This document shows, one piece after another, positions 50,040 through 58,227 of a stretch of DNA of 64,000 bases (position 1 is its first letter; every line of letters starts with the position of its first letter). Origin of the DNA: UBA10438 sp964432155 (GTDB lineage Bacteria > Bacteroidota > Ignavibacteria > Kapaibacteriales > Kapaibacteriaceae); the NCBI GenBank assembly GCA_964432155.1, contig CAYSMF010000002.1, positions 124,001 through 188,000 of the forward strand, read 5' to 3'. The notes beneath the pieces were generated by a model that was not told the DNA's origin, did not search any database, and saw only the letters and a list, made by a program, of their open reading frames with translations. The position numbers were made by a program, and so were the translations under genes.

Positions 50040-50939
50040 ATGGCAACAGCGGTAGCAGGCAACGGGTTCACTCGTCGAGCGATGAATTTCTCGCTGGCAA
50101 CGGGTGTGCTCATGCTCGTCGCAAAGTGGATCGCGTTCGTCATGACCGGCTCATCGGTGATCTTCTCTGATGCTGCTGAGAGCGTGGTACACATCATTGC
50201 GGTGTGGTTTGCATGGTACGCATTAGGCGTGGTAGCACGTCCACCAGACGAAGACCACCCGTACGGCCACGACAAGATCAGTTTCATGTCGGCCGGTATC
50301 GAGGGCGGACTTATCTGTATCGCCGCGATCGTGATCATCGTTAGTGCCGTTAACAAACTCGTGGTCGGTGTCGAGTTGCAACAACTCGACATCGGCATGT
50401 CGATTACTGCCGGTGCTGCACTTGTCAACCTTGTACTCGGACTCTACCTCATCCGCACAGGAACACGCCATGGCTCGCTCGTTGTCGAGGCCAACGGTCG
50501 TCACGTGATGACAGATGTATGGACCAGTGCGGGTGCCGTTGCCGGACTCTTCATCGCTCAATGGAGCGGCTACCTGTGGCTCGATCCCGTCATCGCCATT
50601 GTGTTTGGTGCAAACATCATTCGTGAAGGGGGTAAGCTTGTTGCCCTATCTGTACGCGGTTTGATGGATCATGCAGATCCTGAACTCCGCGCTCGTACAC
50701 AGCGAATCATCGACACCTTTTGTTCCTCTCACGGTCTGGAATCACATCGACTTCGGCTGCGCGCTTCAGGTAATGCTGTCCATGTCGACTACCATCTCAT
50801 CTTCCCAGACGACATGCGGATGCAAGAAGCGCACACACTCGCTACATCCCTTGAGGATGCTATTCGTGCTGAACTCGGACTTTCAACGGAAGTCTTCACG
50901 CATCTTGAAAGTCATACGCAGCCTGACGGACACGTATAA
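50040..50939 (+). CDS. Cation diffusion facilitator family transporter
   Basis: 299 residues. Six membrane helices with the CDF metal-site patterns: SDAAESVVHI in helix 2, HPYGHDKISFM after helix 3, NGRHVMTDVWTS in helix 5. The soluble C-terminal domain has HVDYHLIFPDDM. Exports divalent metals such as Zn, Co, Fe or Mn; the Asp/Glu rather than His/Asp at helix 2 does not settle the specificity. It begins 3 nt after rho. Confidence 0.92.
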   Translation: MATAVAGNGFTRRAMNFSLATGVLMLVAKWIAFVMTGSSVIFSDAAESVVHIIAVWFAWYALGVVARPPDEDHPYGHDKISFMSAGIEGGLICIAAIVIIVSAVNKLVVGVELQQLDIGMSITAGAALVNLVLGLYLIRTGTRHGSLVVEANGRHVMTDVWTSAGAVAGLFIAQWSGYLWLDPVIAIVFGANIIREGGKLVALSVRGLMDHADPELRARTQRIIDTFCSSHGLESHRLRLRASGNAVHVDYHLIFPDDMRMQEAHTLATSLEDAIRAELGLSTEVFTHLESHTQPDGHV

Positions 50940-50957
50940 CGTATCAGTGAGTACATC

Positions 50958-52388
50958 ATGCAACAACGTCTTGCACTGCTCATCGCGCTCATCATCAGCA
51001 GCTGCTTCAACGCATTACATGTGCAAGCAGAAGTATGGCATGTAGGTCCAACACAGAAGTATACCGTGCCCAGTGCTGTAGCAACGTTGGTGAAGGATGG
51101 CGATACGGTCTGGATCGATCCCGCAGAATACGTTGGCGATGTGGCGGTATGGCGCGCACACCGACTCAAGCTCTTCCGCACACCAACGGCTCCACTGGAG
51201 TCGTTTGCAATTCTGCGTGCAGATGGAAAGGCTGCGGAATCAAAGGCCATCTGGGTTATCAAGGGTGACGACTGTATCGTGTTTGGCATTGACTTTCGTG
51301 ATTGCCGCGTGCCCGACCGTAACGGAGCTGGCATCCGTGCCGAAGGAACGAACCTCACTGTCACACGGTGTGCGTTTCGCAAGAATCAGGATGGCATCCT
51401 CGCCGGCAATAACCTCAACAGCACAATCCGTGTTGAATACTCCGAGTTCGAACAAAGTGGCGCTGGTGATGGCCTCTCGCATGCCATCTACATCAATCAC
51501 ATCAAGGCCTTCCTCTTTTTCTACAACTACTCGCACGGAACAGAGGTTGGACACGAGTGTAAATCACGCGCGCACTTCAATTTCATCGCATACAACAGAC
51601 TCTCGAATGAGAATGGCAGAGGTTCGCGGAATCTCGACCTGCCGAACGGTGGAACAAGCGTTGTGATTGGCAACGTCTTTCACAAGGGGGCTAATGCAGA
51701 GAACGGCAATGTGATTGGATACGGCCTCGAAGGTCTGAGTGACACGGTTGACAACTCCCTCTACCTTTCGCACAACACTGTCGTATCGTCACGTTCTCTG
51801 TCCACGTTCCTCCGAATGGATTCGAACACAACGTTGCTGCGTTCGGTCAACAACGTGTTCGTCGGTAACATTACCGTGATGATCGGCTCTGCTGAGCGTG
51901 TCGACACAGTAAACAACCTCGCATTTCGTTCAGTCGACGACGTAGGGTTCCTCAATCCAAGCGCATACGACTACCGCATCACTGAGTCGAGTCCATTGCG
52001 TGGTAAGGCAGTTGAACCAGGTATGGCAACATCGACCGTTCCGAACTATCAGGAACTACCTCTTACACCATCGCTCGTCTATGTCCATCCGTGTGAGAAT
52101 CGTATTCGCATCGCACAACGCGACGTCGGTGCATATGAGTACGATCAGCTCACTTCCGTGCATTCCGGCGCACGCGCCACATGGACGCTTACGCCAAGTC
52201 CGGCGCGAGATGTGCTCGTCGTCAACCACGGCGACAATCAGAATCTCCAGCCTATCATGATTCACGATATGCGCGGCGTTGAGGTGATGCGGACATCCGA
52301 GCTTCGTATTGACGTGTCACATCTTCCAACGGGCATGTACATTGCTCGTCGTGGAACAGACGCTCAACCGCTGATCATTCAGCGCTAA
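50958..52388 (+). CDS. Secreted right-handed beta-helix protein with T9SS sorting domain
   Basis: 476 residues. Signal peptide (LALLIALIISSCFNALHVQA-E), then repeated beta-helix rungs (GIDFRDCRVPDRNGAGI, VTRCAFRKNQDGILAGN, VIGNVFHKG) of the pectate-lyase/parallel-beta-helix type. It ends in a T9SS type A domain (TPSPARDVLVVNHGD, then LPTGMYIARRG). It may bind or cleave polysaccharide; no catalytic residues can be assigned. Downstream of the CDF gene by 18 nt. Confidence 0.88.
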   Translation: MQQRLALLIALIISSCFNALHVQAEVWHVGPTQKYTVPSAVATLVKDGDTVWIDPAEYVGDVAVWRAHRLKLFRTPTAPLESFAILRADGKAAESKAIWVIKGDDCIVFGIDFRDCRVPDRNGAGIRAEGTNLTVTRCAFRKNQDGILAGNNLNSTIRVEYSEFEQSGAGDGLSHAIYINHIKAFLFFYNYSHGTEVGHECKSRAHFNFIAYNRLSNENGRGSRNLDLPNGGTSVVIGNVFHKGANAENGNVIGYGLEGLSDTVDNSLYLSHNTVVSSRSLSTFLRMDSNTTLLRSVNNVFVGNITVMIGSAERVDTVNNLAFRSVDDVGFLNPSAYDYRITESSPLRGKAVEPGMATSTVPNYQELPLTPSLVYVHPCENRIRIAQRDVGAYEYDQLTSVHSGARATWTLTPSPARDVLVVNHGDNQNLQPIMIHDMRGVEVMRTSELRIDVSHLPTGMYIARRGTDAQPLIIQR

Positions 52389-52411
52389 CGCAGCCAGTAT
52401 GCTGAGCACAT

Positions 52412-53098
52412 TCAGGCAATGTGCTTCAGTGCTTCACGAATCGTGAGAGCGGAGAGTTCACTTCGGTGCGATTCTACAAATGCGTGCACATGATCGGGTG
52501 CCGTGTACGCGTATTGCCGCAGCGCCCAACCGGCTGCCTTGCGCACGAAGAACTCACTGCTCGCTGCGCGCTTGAGTATGCACGAGAACAACAGCTGCTC
52601 ATTTGTCGCTGCCCGATACTTGAGCTGTAGCAGAATTGCCGATCGCTGAAGCCAGAAGTTGTCATCGTCAATCCATTCAGACGCTATCGCATGGACAAGA
52701 TCTGGCGTCGGTCGAAGGATAGCACCGACGATCGATGGAGCAAGCACATCGACGGTGTCCCACCAACTCTTGGTTACGATCAACGCCTTGAGTCGCGGAA
52801 CATCTTCACTGGCAAGTCCAGCTAGGACGCGCTTCGTCGTGAGAAGATCACATGCCGCGTACTGGTACTCGCGCTCGTCCATGCGCCATAAGGCCTCTGC
52901 ACAGGCAAGTGGTGATGTTGGAACGCCAATGTCGGAAACAGTACTGCGAACGATCTGCCGTCGTGCAGGCGTGGCGATGCCAAGAAACGGAAACTGGTTC
53001 CGCATGTAGGCAGCCGCACCACTGGCACGATCTGGATCTGCACACGCTTCGAAGCGGCCGCGAAGTTCAGTGCACCATCGCGAGACCGAGCTCGACAC
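52412..53098 (-). CDS. alkD: DNA alkylation repair protein (AlkD-like HEAT repeat)
   Basis: 228 residues, all-helical HEAT-like repeats. Family signatures: YMRNQFPFLGIATPARRQ near residue 31, ALWRMDEREYQYAA, KSWWDTVDVLAP (with the conserved Trp pair and Asp of AlkD), and DDNFWLQRSAILLQLKY. Removes bulky or cationic alkylated bases such as N3- and N7-alkylpurines. Starts 2 nt after the aminotransferase gene on the same strand. Confidence 0.9.
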   Translation of the reverse strand: MSSSVSRWCTELRGRFEACADPDRASGAAAYMRNQFPFLGIATPARRQIVRSTVSDIGVPTSPLACAEALWRMDEREYQYAACDLLTTKRVLAGLASEDVPRLKALIVTKSWWDTVDVLAPSIVGAILRPTPDLVHAIASEWIDDDNFWLQRSAILLQLKYRAATNEQLLFSCILKRAASSEFFVRKAAGWALRQYAYTAPDHVHAFVESHRSELSALTIREALKHIA

Positions 53099-53100
53099 GA

Positions 53101-54276
53101 TTATCCGCGCTTCTTGATTGCGTCTGCTACACGGTTCAGTGCTTCGTTGATGTTCTCGATGCTGTTGGCATACGAGAATCGGATGAAGCCTTCACCGTGC
53201 GAACCGAATGCTGTGCCGCTCAAGCAGGCAACACCTGCTTCGTAGAGCAGGAAGTCGGCCGCTTCTTGCGATGTCATACCTGTGCCCGTAATGTTCGGGA
53301 ACACATAGAACGCGCCGTGTGGCTTATGGCAACGGAACCCTGGGATCTGATTCAGTCCGTCAACGATGGCGTCGCGACGACGCTCGAATTCCTTGAGGAA
53401 GACGTCTACATGTGGCAACGTGCGATCGTGCAGTGCTTCGATACCAGCAATCTGCGAGAACGAGCTTGTGCAGCTCGTGCAGTTCGTCTGCAGCTTGGCA
53501 ACAACCTTGGCCATATCCTTCGGGAACAGACCGTAACCGAGACGCCAGCCGGTCATCGCAAACGTCTTCGAGAAGCCGTCAAGAATGATCGTGCGCTCTT
53601 GCATGCCTTCGAACTCAGTGATCGACGTGTGCTTGAAATCACCGTAGGTCACTTGTGAGTAGATCTCATCACTGAGAACAATCAGGTTGTGCTTAATGGC
53701 GAGTTCAGCAATCTGCTCAAGGTCTTCACGCGTAAGGATGCCGCCCGTTGGATTCTGTGGTGTGTTGATGATCACCATGCGCGTCTTCGGTGTGATACGC
53801 GCCTCAAGATCGCCAACGTCGAAACGGAATTCCTTTTCTTCGCGCAGTGGCAGTGGCACTGGCTTCGCACCCAGGAAGTTGATCACCGACTCATAAATCG
53901 GGAAACCCGGGTTCGGATAGATCACCTCATCACCTGGATCGATCATGGCCATCATGCCGTAGAACATGATTGGCTTCGCACCTGGTGTGATCACAACGTG
54001 ATCAGCGTCCCACATCTTGTAACCACGCGTCTTATTCACGTAGTCAGCAACAGCTTGGCGTGCCTCTGGAAGGCCCGCAGCCGGACCATAATGCGTGAAG
54101 CCGTTGTCGAGCGCATTCTTCGCTGCCTCAATGATGTTCGGCGGCGTGTCGAAGTCGGGCTCACCAATCTCAAGGTGCACAACGCTCTTTCCTTGTGCTT
54201 CAAGCGCACGGGCCTTGACAAGAACTTCGAATGCTGTTTCTGTTCCGAGACGAGAGATGCGTTCTGCTACGTGCAT
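53101..54276 (-). CDS. PLP-dependent aminotransferase (aspartate aminotransferase class I)
   Basis: 391 residues. Fold-type I aminotransferase: EIGEPDFDTPPNI, the YNPGFPIYESV-type region, NTPQNPTGG, the PLP lysine in GFSKTFAMTGWRLGY, and a C-terminal arginine in GFIRFSYANS. Closest to AspC/Ib-type enzymes acting on aspartate or aromatic acids; the exact substrate is not fixed by sequence. A -7 box lies about 57 nt upstream. Confidence 0.92.
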   Translation of the reverse strand: MHVAERISRLGTETAFEVLVKARALEAQGKSVVHLEIGEPDFDTPPNIIEAAKNALDNGFTHYGPAAGLPEARQAVADYVNKTRGYKMWDADHVVITPGAKPIMFYGMMAMIDPGDEVIYPNPGFPIYESVINFLGAKPVPLPLREEKEFRFDVGDLEARITPKTRMVIINTPQNPTGGILTREDLEQIAELAIKHNLIVLSDEIYSQVTYGDFKHTSITEFEGMQERTIILDGFSKTFAMTGWRLGYGLFPKDMAKVVAKLQTNCTSCTSSFSQIAGIEALHDRTLPHVDVFLKEFERRRDAIVDGLNQIPGFRCHKPHGAFYVFPNITGTGMTSQEAADFLLYEAGVACLSGTAFGSHGEGFIRFSYANSIENINEALNRVADAIKKRG

Positions 54277-54332
54277 GGTTGTTACGATCCCGAGTGAATG
54301 TCGTGAATGAAGATTCGTGTGTTGTGTACTGG

Positions 54333-54340
54333 CAAAGATA
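54333..54340 (-). promoter_or_regulatory. -7 box (TATCTTTG, minus strand) for the aminotransferase-alkD operon
   Basis: A perfect TAnnTTTG match on the minus strand with a leader of about 50 nt before the ATG at 54276. Confidence 0.5.
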
Positions 54341-54351
54341 CGACGTGCGTT

Positions 54352-54819
54352 CTAGGCAACTTCCGTCGCAACTGGCGCGGTAATGACGATATGACGAAGA
54401 TCGTCGTTCTGCTCATCGGCTGTGATGCGAACATCCCACCGGCGTGTTGGCATGAGCTCTGCAGCCTTGTCCGGCCATTCGATCAACTTGATTGCATCGT
54501 GTGCAAACACCATGTCGTCGAAACCGACTTCGGCAAGCTCTTCTGGCGAGTCAATGCGATAGAGATCGACATGGTAGAGCTTGACGGGCTCGCCCTCGAG
54601 GGTCGTGCCGGCGTACTGGTTGATGATCGTAAACGTCGGACTGGTGACGAGATCGTCAACAGAGAAGTGCTCGCAAACGCCCTTGACGAATTCGGTCTTT
54701 CCGGCACCGAGGTCGCCCTCGAGCGCAACCACATCACCAACGCGCAAACGCTCTGCGAACTGCTTCCCTATCTCAATTGTCTCGGCTTCGCTATGCGAAC
54801 GGAGGTTGAATTCCTCCAT
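54352..54819 (-). CDS. tsaE: tRNA t6A biosynthesis ATPase TsaE
   Basis: 155 residues. P-loop ATPase that works with TsaB and TsaD in making t6A37 of ANN-decoding tRNAs. Walker A GDLGAGKTEFVKG, VTSPTFTIINQY, the VDLYRIDSPEELAEVGFDD Walker B region, and LIEWPDKAAELMP. It lies 42 bp downstream of porX on the same strand. Confidence 0.95.
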   Translation of the reverse strand: MEEFNLRSHSEAETIEIGKQFAERLRVGDVVALEGDLGAGKTEFVKGVCEHFSVDDLVTSPTFTIINQYAGTTLEGEPVKLYHVDLYRIDSPEELAEVGFDDMVFAHDAIKLIEWPDKAAELMPTRRWDVRITADEQNDDLRHIVITAPVATEVA

Positions 54820-54861
54820 GGAGTGTATCCCATACTGGAACAGGAACGTGCTAGCCCCCTA

Positions 54862-56427
54862 TCAACGGGGCTCCAAAGTTACCACGGGAAGAATCATCTC
54901 CTCCATGGAAATTCCCCCATGCTGGAAGGAATCGCGGTATTTGGCCAGATAGTGATGATAATCGGTCGGGTAGACGAAATAATGGTCGTCTTTGGCGATC
55001 ACGACGCTGGTGGCCGAGCCGCCCCCTGCAGGAATCTTATAGGCCTGGGGATCACGGATGATCATGGCGTCGCGCGCTTCGGCCTTGACATTTCGTCCAA
55101 TCTTGTAACGAAGATTCGTGGTGGTTTCGCGGTCGCCGATGACCTTTGATGCCCGCATGCAGCGCACACTTCCGTGGTCGGTGGTGATCACGATCTGGAT
55201 GTCCTTCACCGTTGAAAGAGCGCGGAGAATTCCGTAGAACGAAGAGTGGAGGAACCATGAGCGCGTGAGCGACCGATAGGCAGACTCGTCCGGCGCGATT
55301 TCCTTCAGAATTGGATAATCCGACCGCGAGTGGGCAATCATGTCGACGGCATTGATAACGATGGCCGTCAGGTGATGCTTGGCATAGCGCATGATGTCCG
55401 ATTCGATCCGCTTGCCGAAATCCGTATCGATGATCTTGATGTACTGGAGATCGTTCTTCAGCTGCACACGACGTCGTTGCAGCAACATTGCAAGCAGTTC
55501 CTTCTCGTGACGATTGAGCGTATGCTCATCATTGCCCCGCTCGTCAATCGTGAACTGCGGATAGTGCTTGTTGATCTCTGTTGGGAACAACCCGGCAAAG
55601 ATCGAATTGCGGGCATACGGCGTTGCTGTGGGAAGAATCGAGCAATAGTAGTCGCGCTGAATGGTGAAGAGCGGACGTAGGTAGGTCTCCATCATCATCC
55701 ATTGATCGAGACGCATACAGTCGACAACGATGAACACTGTTGGACGTCCGCTCTTGAGCTTAGGAATCAAATGCGTGTCGGCGATATGGGGCGAGAGCAG
55801 CGGCGCACCATCAGGACGTTTATCCGAGAGCCAGTCGAAGTACTCATCCTCGACGAAGCGTGAGAACGCCCCATTACACTCGCGCCATTGATCGCGGAGC
55901 GATTGCTCGAGTCCGACCGTTGGATGCTGATCCACCTCGAGCGAACGCTCGGTGAGTTTGAGATACACATCGAGCCAGTCGGACCAATCCATATGATCCA
56001 TGAGGCGACGCGTAATGTCGGAGTATCCCTGATGAAAATCCTGTGTGATCTTCTCTTCGGTGATGCGCTGTGTATCGAGGAATTTCTTGCAGGCAGCAAG
56101 TATCTGCGTTGGGTTAACGGGCTTGGTGAGGTAGTCGTCGATCTTGCGACCGATAGCCTCTTCCATGAGCGACTCTTGCTCATTCTTGGTGACCATGACG
56201 ATCGGAATTGAGGGATCAATGTCCTTCAACACCGAGAGCGTCTCGAGTCCGGAGATACCAACCATGCTCTCGTCAAGGAAGACCAAGTCGTATCGATTCT
56301 CCTGCACGAGTTCGATCGCGTCCTCGCCATTGGTAGCTGTCGACACATCGTAGCCGCGCTGCTGCAGCAGAATGATGTGCGGACGCAGCAAATCGATTTC
56401 GTCGTCGACCCAGAGAATCTTACTCAT
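54862..56427 (-). CDS. porX: PorX-type response regulator with PglZ domain
   Basis: 521 residues. An N-terminal receiver domain (phospho-acceptor D52 in DLVFLDESM, acidic pocket DDE, K in TKPVNP) and a helical linker precede an alkaline-phosphatase-superfamily PglZ domain: VVDCMRLDQW, catalytic Thr in TATPYARNSIF, AVDMIAHS and TTDHGSVR metal ligands. PorX controls T9SS genes and interacts with PorL and SigP in Porphyromonas; its PglZ domain is a phosphodiesterase. This fits the several T9SS cargo genes nearby. No partner kinase (PorY) is adjacent. Confidence 0.93.
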   Translation of the reverse strand: MSKILWVDDEIDLLRPHIILLQQRGYDVSTATNGEDAIELVQENRYDLVFLDESMVGISGLETLSVLKDIDPSIPIVMVTKNEQESLMEEAIGRKIDDYLTKPVNPTQILAACKKFLDTQRITEEKITQDFHQGYSDITRRLMDHMDWSDWLDVYLKLTERSLEVDQHPTVGLEQSLRDQWRECNGAFSRFVEDEYFDWLSDKRPDGAPLLSPHIADTHLIPKLKSGRPTVFIVVDCMRLDQWMMMETYLRPLFTIQRDYYCSILPTATPYARNSIFAGLFPTEINKHYPQFTIDERGNDEHTLNRHEKELLAMLLQRRRVQLKNDLQYIKIIDTDFGKRIESDIMRYAKHHLTAIVINAVDMIAHSRSDYPILKEIAPDESAYRSLTRSWFLHSSFYGILRALSTVKDIQIVITTDHGSVRCMRASKVIGDRETTTNLRYKIGRNVKAEARDAMIIRDPQAYKIPAGGGSATSVVIAKDDHYFVYPTDYHHYLAKYRDSFQHGGISMEEMILPVVTLEPR

Positions 56428-56476
56428 GACATGTCCTCGTTCGTAGAAAGCGCTACCGTCAGCATCTCTTGACGCA

Positions 56477-56914
56477 TCAAGGTCGAATTATTGCCATCGT
56501 CGTCGTTGCCTTCGCAATGAGCTCTTCTTCCCCATCGTCGTTGGCGCAGTAGACGGAGGCCTCGCAGAAGTGCATCGAATTGCCAGCCTTGGCAACGGTG
56601 CCCACGGCACGAAGCTTTGCACCGAGCCCCTTACGGAAATACGACACCTTGAGTTCTGCTGTCACGGTGTGTTCGTCGGGTCCGACCAGCGTAAAGCCTG
56701 CAAACCCTGCGGCCACATCGGCAATGGTAGCTGTCACACCGCCATGCACCAAACCGATCTGCTGTTGGTGCTCCTTCCCAAGCGTGATCTCGGCTTCGAC
56801 ATAGCCGGGCTCGATCACTGTGAGCACACATCCGATGTGCTTCATGAATTCCTGGCGTTCCAGGTGGTTAATGATCGTCTGGCGGAAGTCTGGGTTTTTT
56901 ACGGTGAAGTTCAT
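56477..56914 (-). CDS. PaaI-type hotdog thioesterase
   Basis: 145 residues from the ATG at 56914; the longer frame upstream overlaps the XRE gene and is rejected. Hotdog fold with the PaaI signature GLVHGGVTATIADVAAGFAG and TVTAELKVSYFRKG. Hydrolyses acyl-CoA esters, with unknown substrate range. A perfect -7 box ends 4 nt before the ATG, so it is probably leaderless, and one XRE operator palindrome lies just behind this promoter. Confidence 0.9.
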   Translation of the reverse strand: MNFTVKNPDFRQTIINHLERQEFMKHIGCVLTVIEPGYVEAEITLGKEHQQQIGLVHGGVTATIADVAAGFAGFTLVGPDEHTVTAELKVSYFRKGLGAKLRAVGTVAKAGNSMHFCEASVYCANDDGEEELIAKATTTMAIIRP

Positions 56915-56918
56915 GGTG

Positions 56919-56926
56919 CAAAAGTA
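56919..56926 (-). promoter_or_regulatory. -7 box (TACTTTTG, minus strand) 4 nt before the thioesterase
   Basis: A perfect TAnnTTTG match on the minus strand, ending 4 nt before the ATG at 56914. Leaderless transcript inferred. Confidence 0.6.
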
Positions 56927-56936
56927 GCACCGTCCC

Positions 56937-56984
56937 ATGTCAACTTTACTTGACATTGCGAACCATGTCAAGTATATTTGACAA
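56937..56984. promoter_or_regulatory. Two operator palindromes (ATGTCAA-N6-TTGACAT) and the XRE promoter
   Basis: Palindrome 1 is at 56937-56956 with perfect 7-bp arms. Palindrome 2 at 56965-56984 has perfect TGTCAA/TTGACA arms and the same 6-nt spacer; the centres are 28 bp apart. Palindrome 2 contains a perfect -7 box (TATATTTG, 56973-56980), and the ATG at 56984 begins on its last base. Repressor binding would block this promoter directly, so autoregulation by the small XRE protein is likely, and site 1 may also affect the divergent thioesterase. Confidence 0.7.
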
Positions 56985-57196
56985 TGGCTGAACCCAAATT
57001 GGTCAATCGCGTCAGAGCTGTGCGCAGCGAGCGTGGCATTACACAGGCCACGCTGGCAGAGCGTGTCGGTGTGAGCAGGCAGAGCATCAACTACATCGAG
57101 CAGGGTACCTATGCCCCCTCGGTAGCGCTTGCTCTCCGAATAGCCGCAGAGCTCGGACGGCGCGTCGATGAAATCTTCATTCTGGAGCAGGAGTAA
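56984..57196 (+). CDS. Small XRE family transcriptional regulator
   Basis: 70 residues, essentially a lone helix-turn-helix domain: RVRAVRSERGITQATLAERV, GVSRQSINYIEQGTYAPSVA, LALRIAAELGRRVDEIF. It is of the compact YozG-like type often found next to small membrane proteins. The ATG at 56984 is preferred over TTG 56978. It is preceded by two matching palindromes and a -7 box 3 nt before the start, so it is probably a leaderless autorepressor. The downstream membrane gene starts 3 nt after its stop. Confidence 0.92.
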   Translation: MAEPKLVNRVRAVRSERGITQATLAERVGVSRQSINYIEQGTYAPSVALALRIAAELGRRVDEIFILEQE

Positions 57197-57199
57197 CGC

Positions 57200-57709
57200 A
57201 TGCAATCATCACAACCTATGAGTAGCATCCACAGCGTAGAATCGATGATCAAGCACGATGAAATCCTGCGATATCGCAGCTTTCAGACGGCGTACGTCGT
57301 GCTCATCGCAAGCCTCGCGCTCATGATGGGCGTCGGAGGAATCTACCTCTACTTCCTTCCAGAGCTCGAACTCGTGGGTATCACACTCGTCCTGACAGCG
57401 ATGCTGATTGGAGCAGTGTACATGATCGCTCTCAAGGTCCGTGGCATAGTTGGAGCCGCTAGCGAGGTGGTGCTGAGTACGCGCGAGCAACGCAAGGCAG
57501 CGCGCAACGAGATCATGATCCGGGGTGCATTGTTCGCGGTGTTCATGACGGTGTTCACGTGGCTCACTGACGACGACGCAAGCCCCCTCAAGCTCGCCTT
57601 CACAGGTGTCTTCAACTTCGTTTTCTGGTCACTCGGAATGTATGCGTACTACGTCATCCGCGGCAAGCGGAAGTCCGCACGTGACGCATCGGAGGGCGAT
57701 GCCGTATGA
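57200..57709 (+). CDS. Four-TM membrane protein 1 of XRE cassette (unknown)
   Basis: 169 residues with GGAG before the start. Four predicted membrane helices in two pairs (AYVVLIASLALMMGVGGIYL, VGITLVLTAMLIGAVYMIAL, ALFAVFMTVFTWL, FTGVFNFVFWSLGMYAYYVI) joined by a charged cytoplasmic linker (STREQRKAARNE). I do not recognise a specific family. The layout and shared PELE...ITL stretch suggest it is a paralogue of the next gene. It overlaps that gene by ATGA. Confidence 0.82.
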   Translation: MQSSQPMSSIHSVESMIKHDEILRYRSFQTAYVVLIASLALMMGVGGIYLYFLPELELVGITLVLTAMLIGAVYMIALKVRGIVGAASEVVLSTREQRKAARNEIMIRGALFAVFMTVFTWLTDDDASPLKLAFTGVFNFVFWSLGMYAYYVIRGKRKSARDASEGDAV

Positions 57710-58197
57710 TACGACGAGCATTTCGGTGGTTGGGCCTCGACCATCTCCTTCCGCACGACGAGTCCGACGAGATTGTACGTGCCATTCGGCACCGATCAGC
57801 GCACACAACAATACGACTCACCGTCATCGGCTGCATCCTCGTCAGCGCCGTGTTGCGCATCTGGTTTCCAGAGCTTGAGCAGACAACCATTACCCTTGCC
57901 ATCGTCGCACTCTTCATGATGATCACCAGCAGTCTGATCAACTCCTATCATGGTGTTGACAACGCCGAGGAGGAACTGCGCGATCGGGAGCCAACGCCGC
58001 AGCATTCCATGTTTCGAACATTCGTCTCGCTCTTCGTACTCACCTACGCAGGAGTGGCCCTCACAGATATGCTGTTCGAACGAGTCGCGCCAAGCGAGCT
58101 CGACCTCTTGGGATATGCCGTACAAGCCGCAATGTTTGCGGGCTTCTTCACGATTGGAAACGCAAAGAAAAACAAGCGCACGACACGTTCGTCATAG
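57706..58197 (+). CDS. Four-TM membrane protein 2 of XRE cassette (unknown)
   Basis: 163 residues, ATGA-coupled to membrane protein 1. The layout is the same: an amphipathic N-terminus, helices TIRLTVIGCILVSAVLRIWF and TITLAIVALFMMITSSLI, an acidic linker (DNAEEELRDREPTPQ), then two more helices and a basic tail (KKNKRTTRSS). Shares (L/F)PELE and ITL with its neighbour. The pair may form a heteromeric membrane complex under XRE control; the function is unknown. Confidence 0.82.
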   Translation: MIRRAFRWLGLDHLLPHDESDEIVRAIRHRSAHTTIRLTVIGCILVSAVLRIWFPELEQTTITLAIVALFMMITSSLINSYHGVDNAEEELRDREPTPQHSMFRTFVSLFVLTYAGVALTDMLFERVAPSELDLLGYAVQAAMFAGFFTIGNAKKNKRTTRSS

Positions 58198-58227
58198 TGC
58201 ATCGACACACTATTGTGGTGGAATGCT

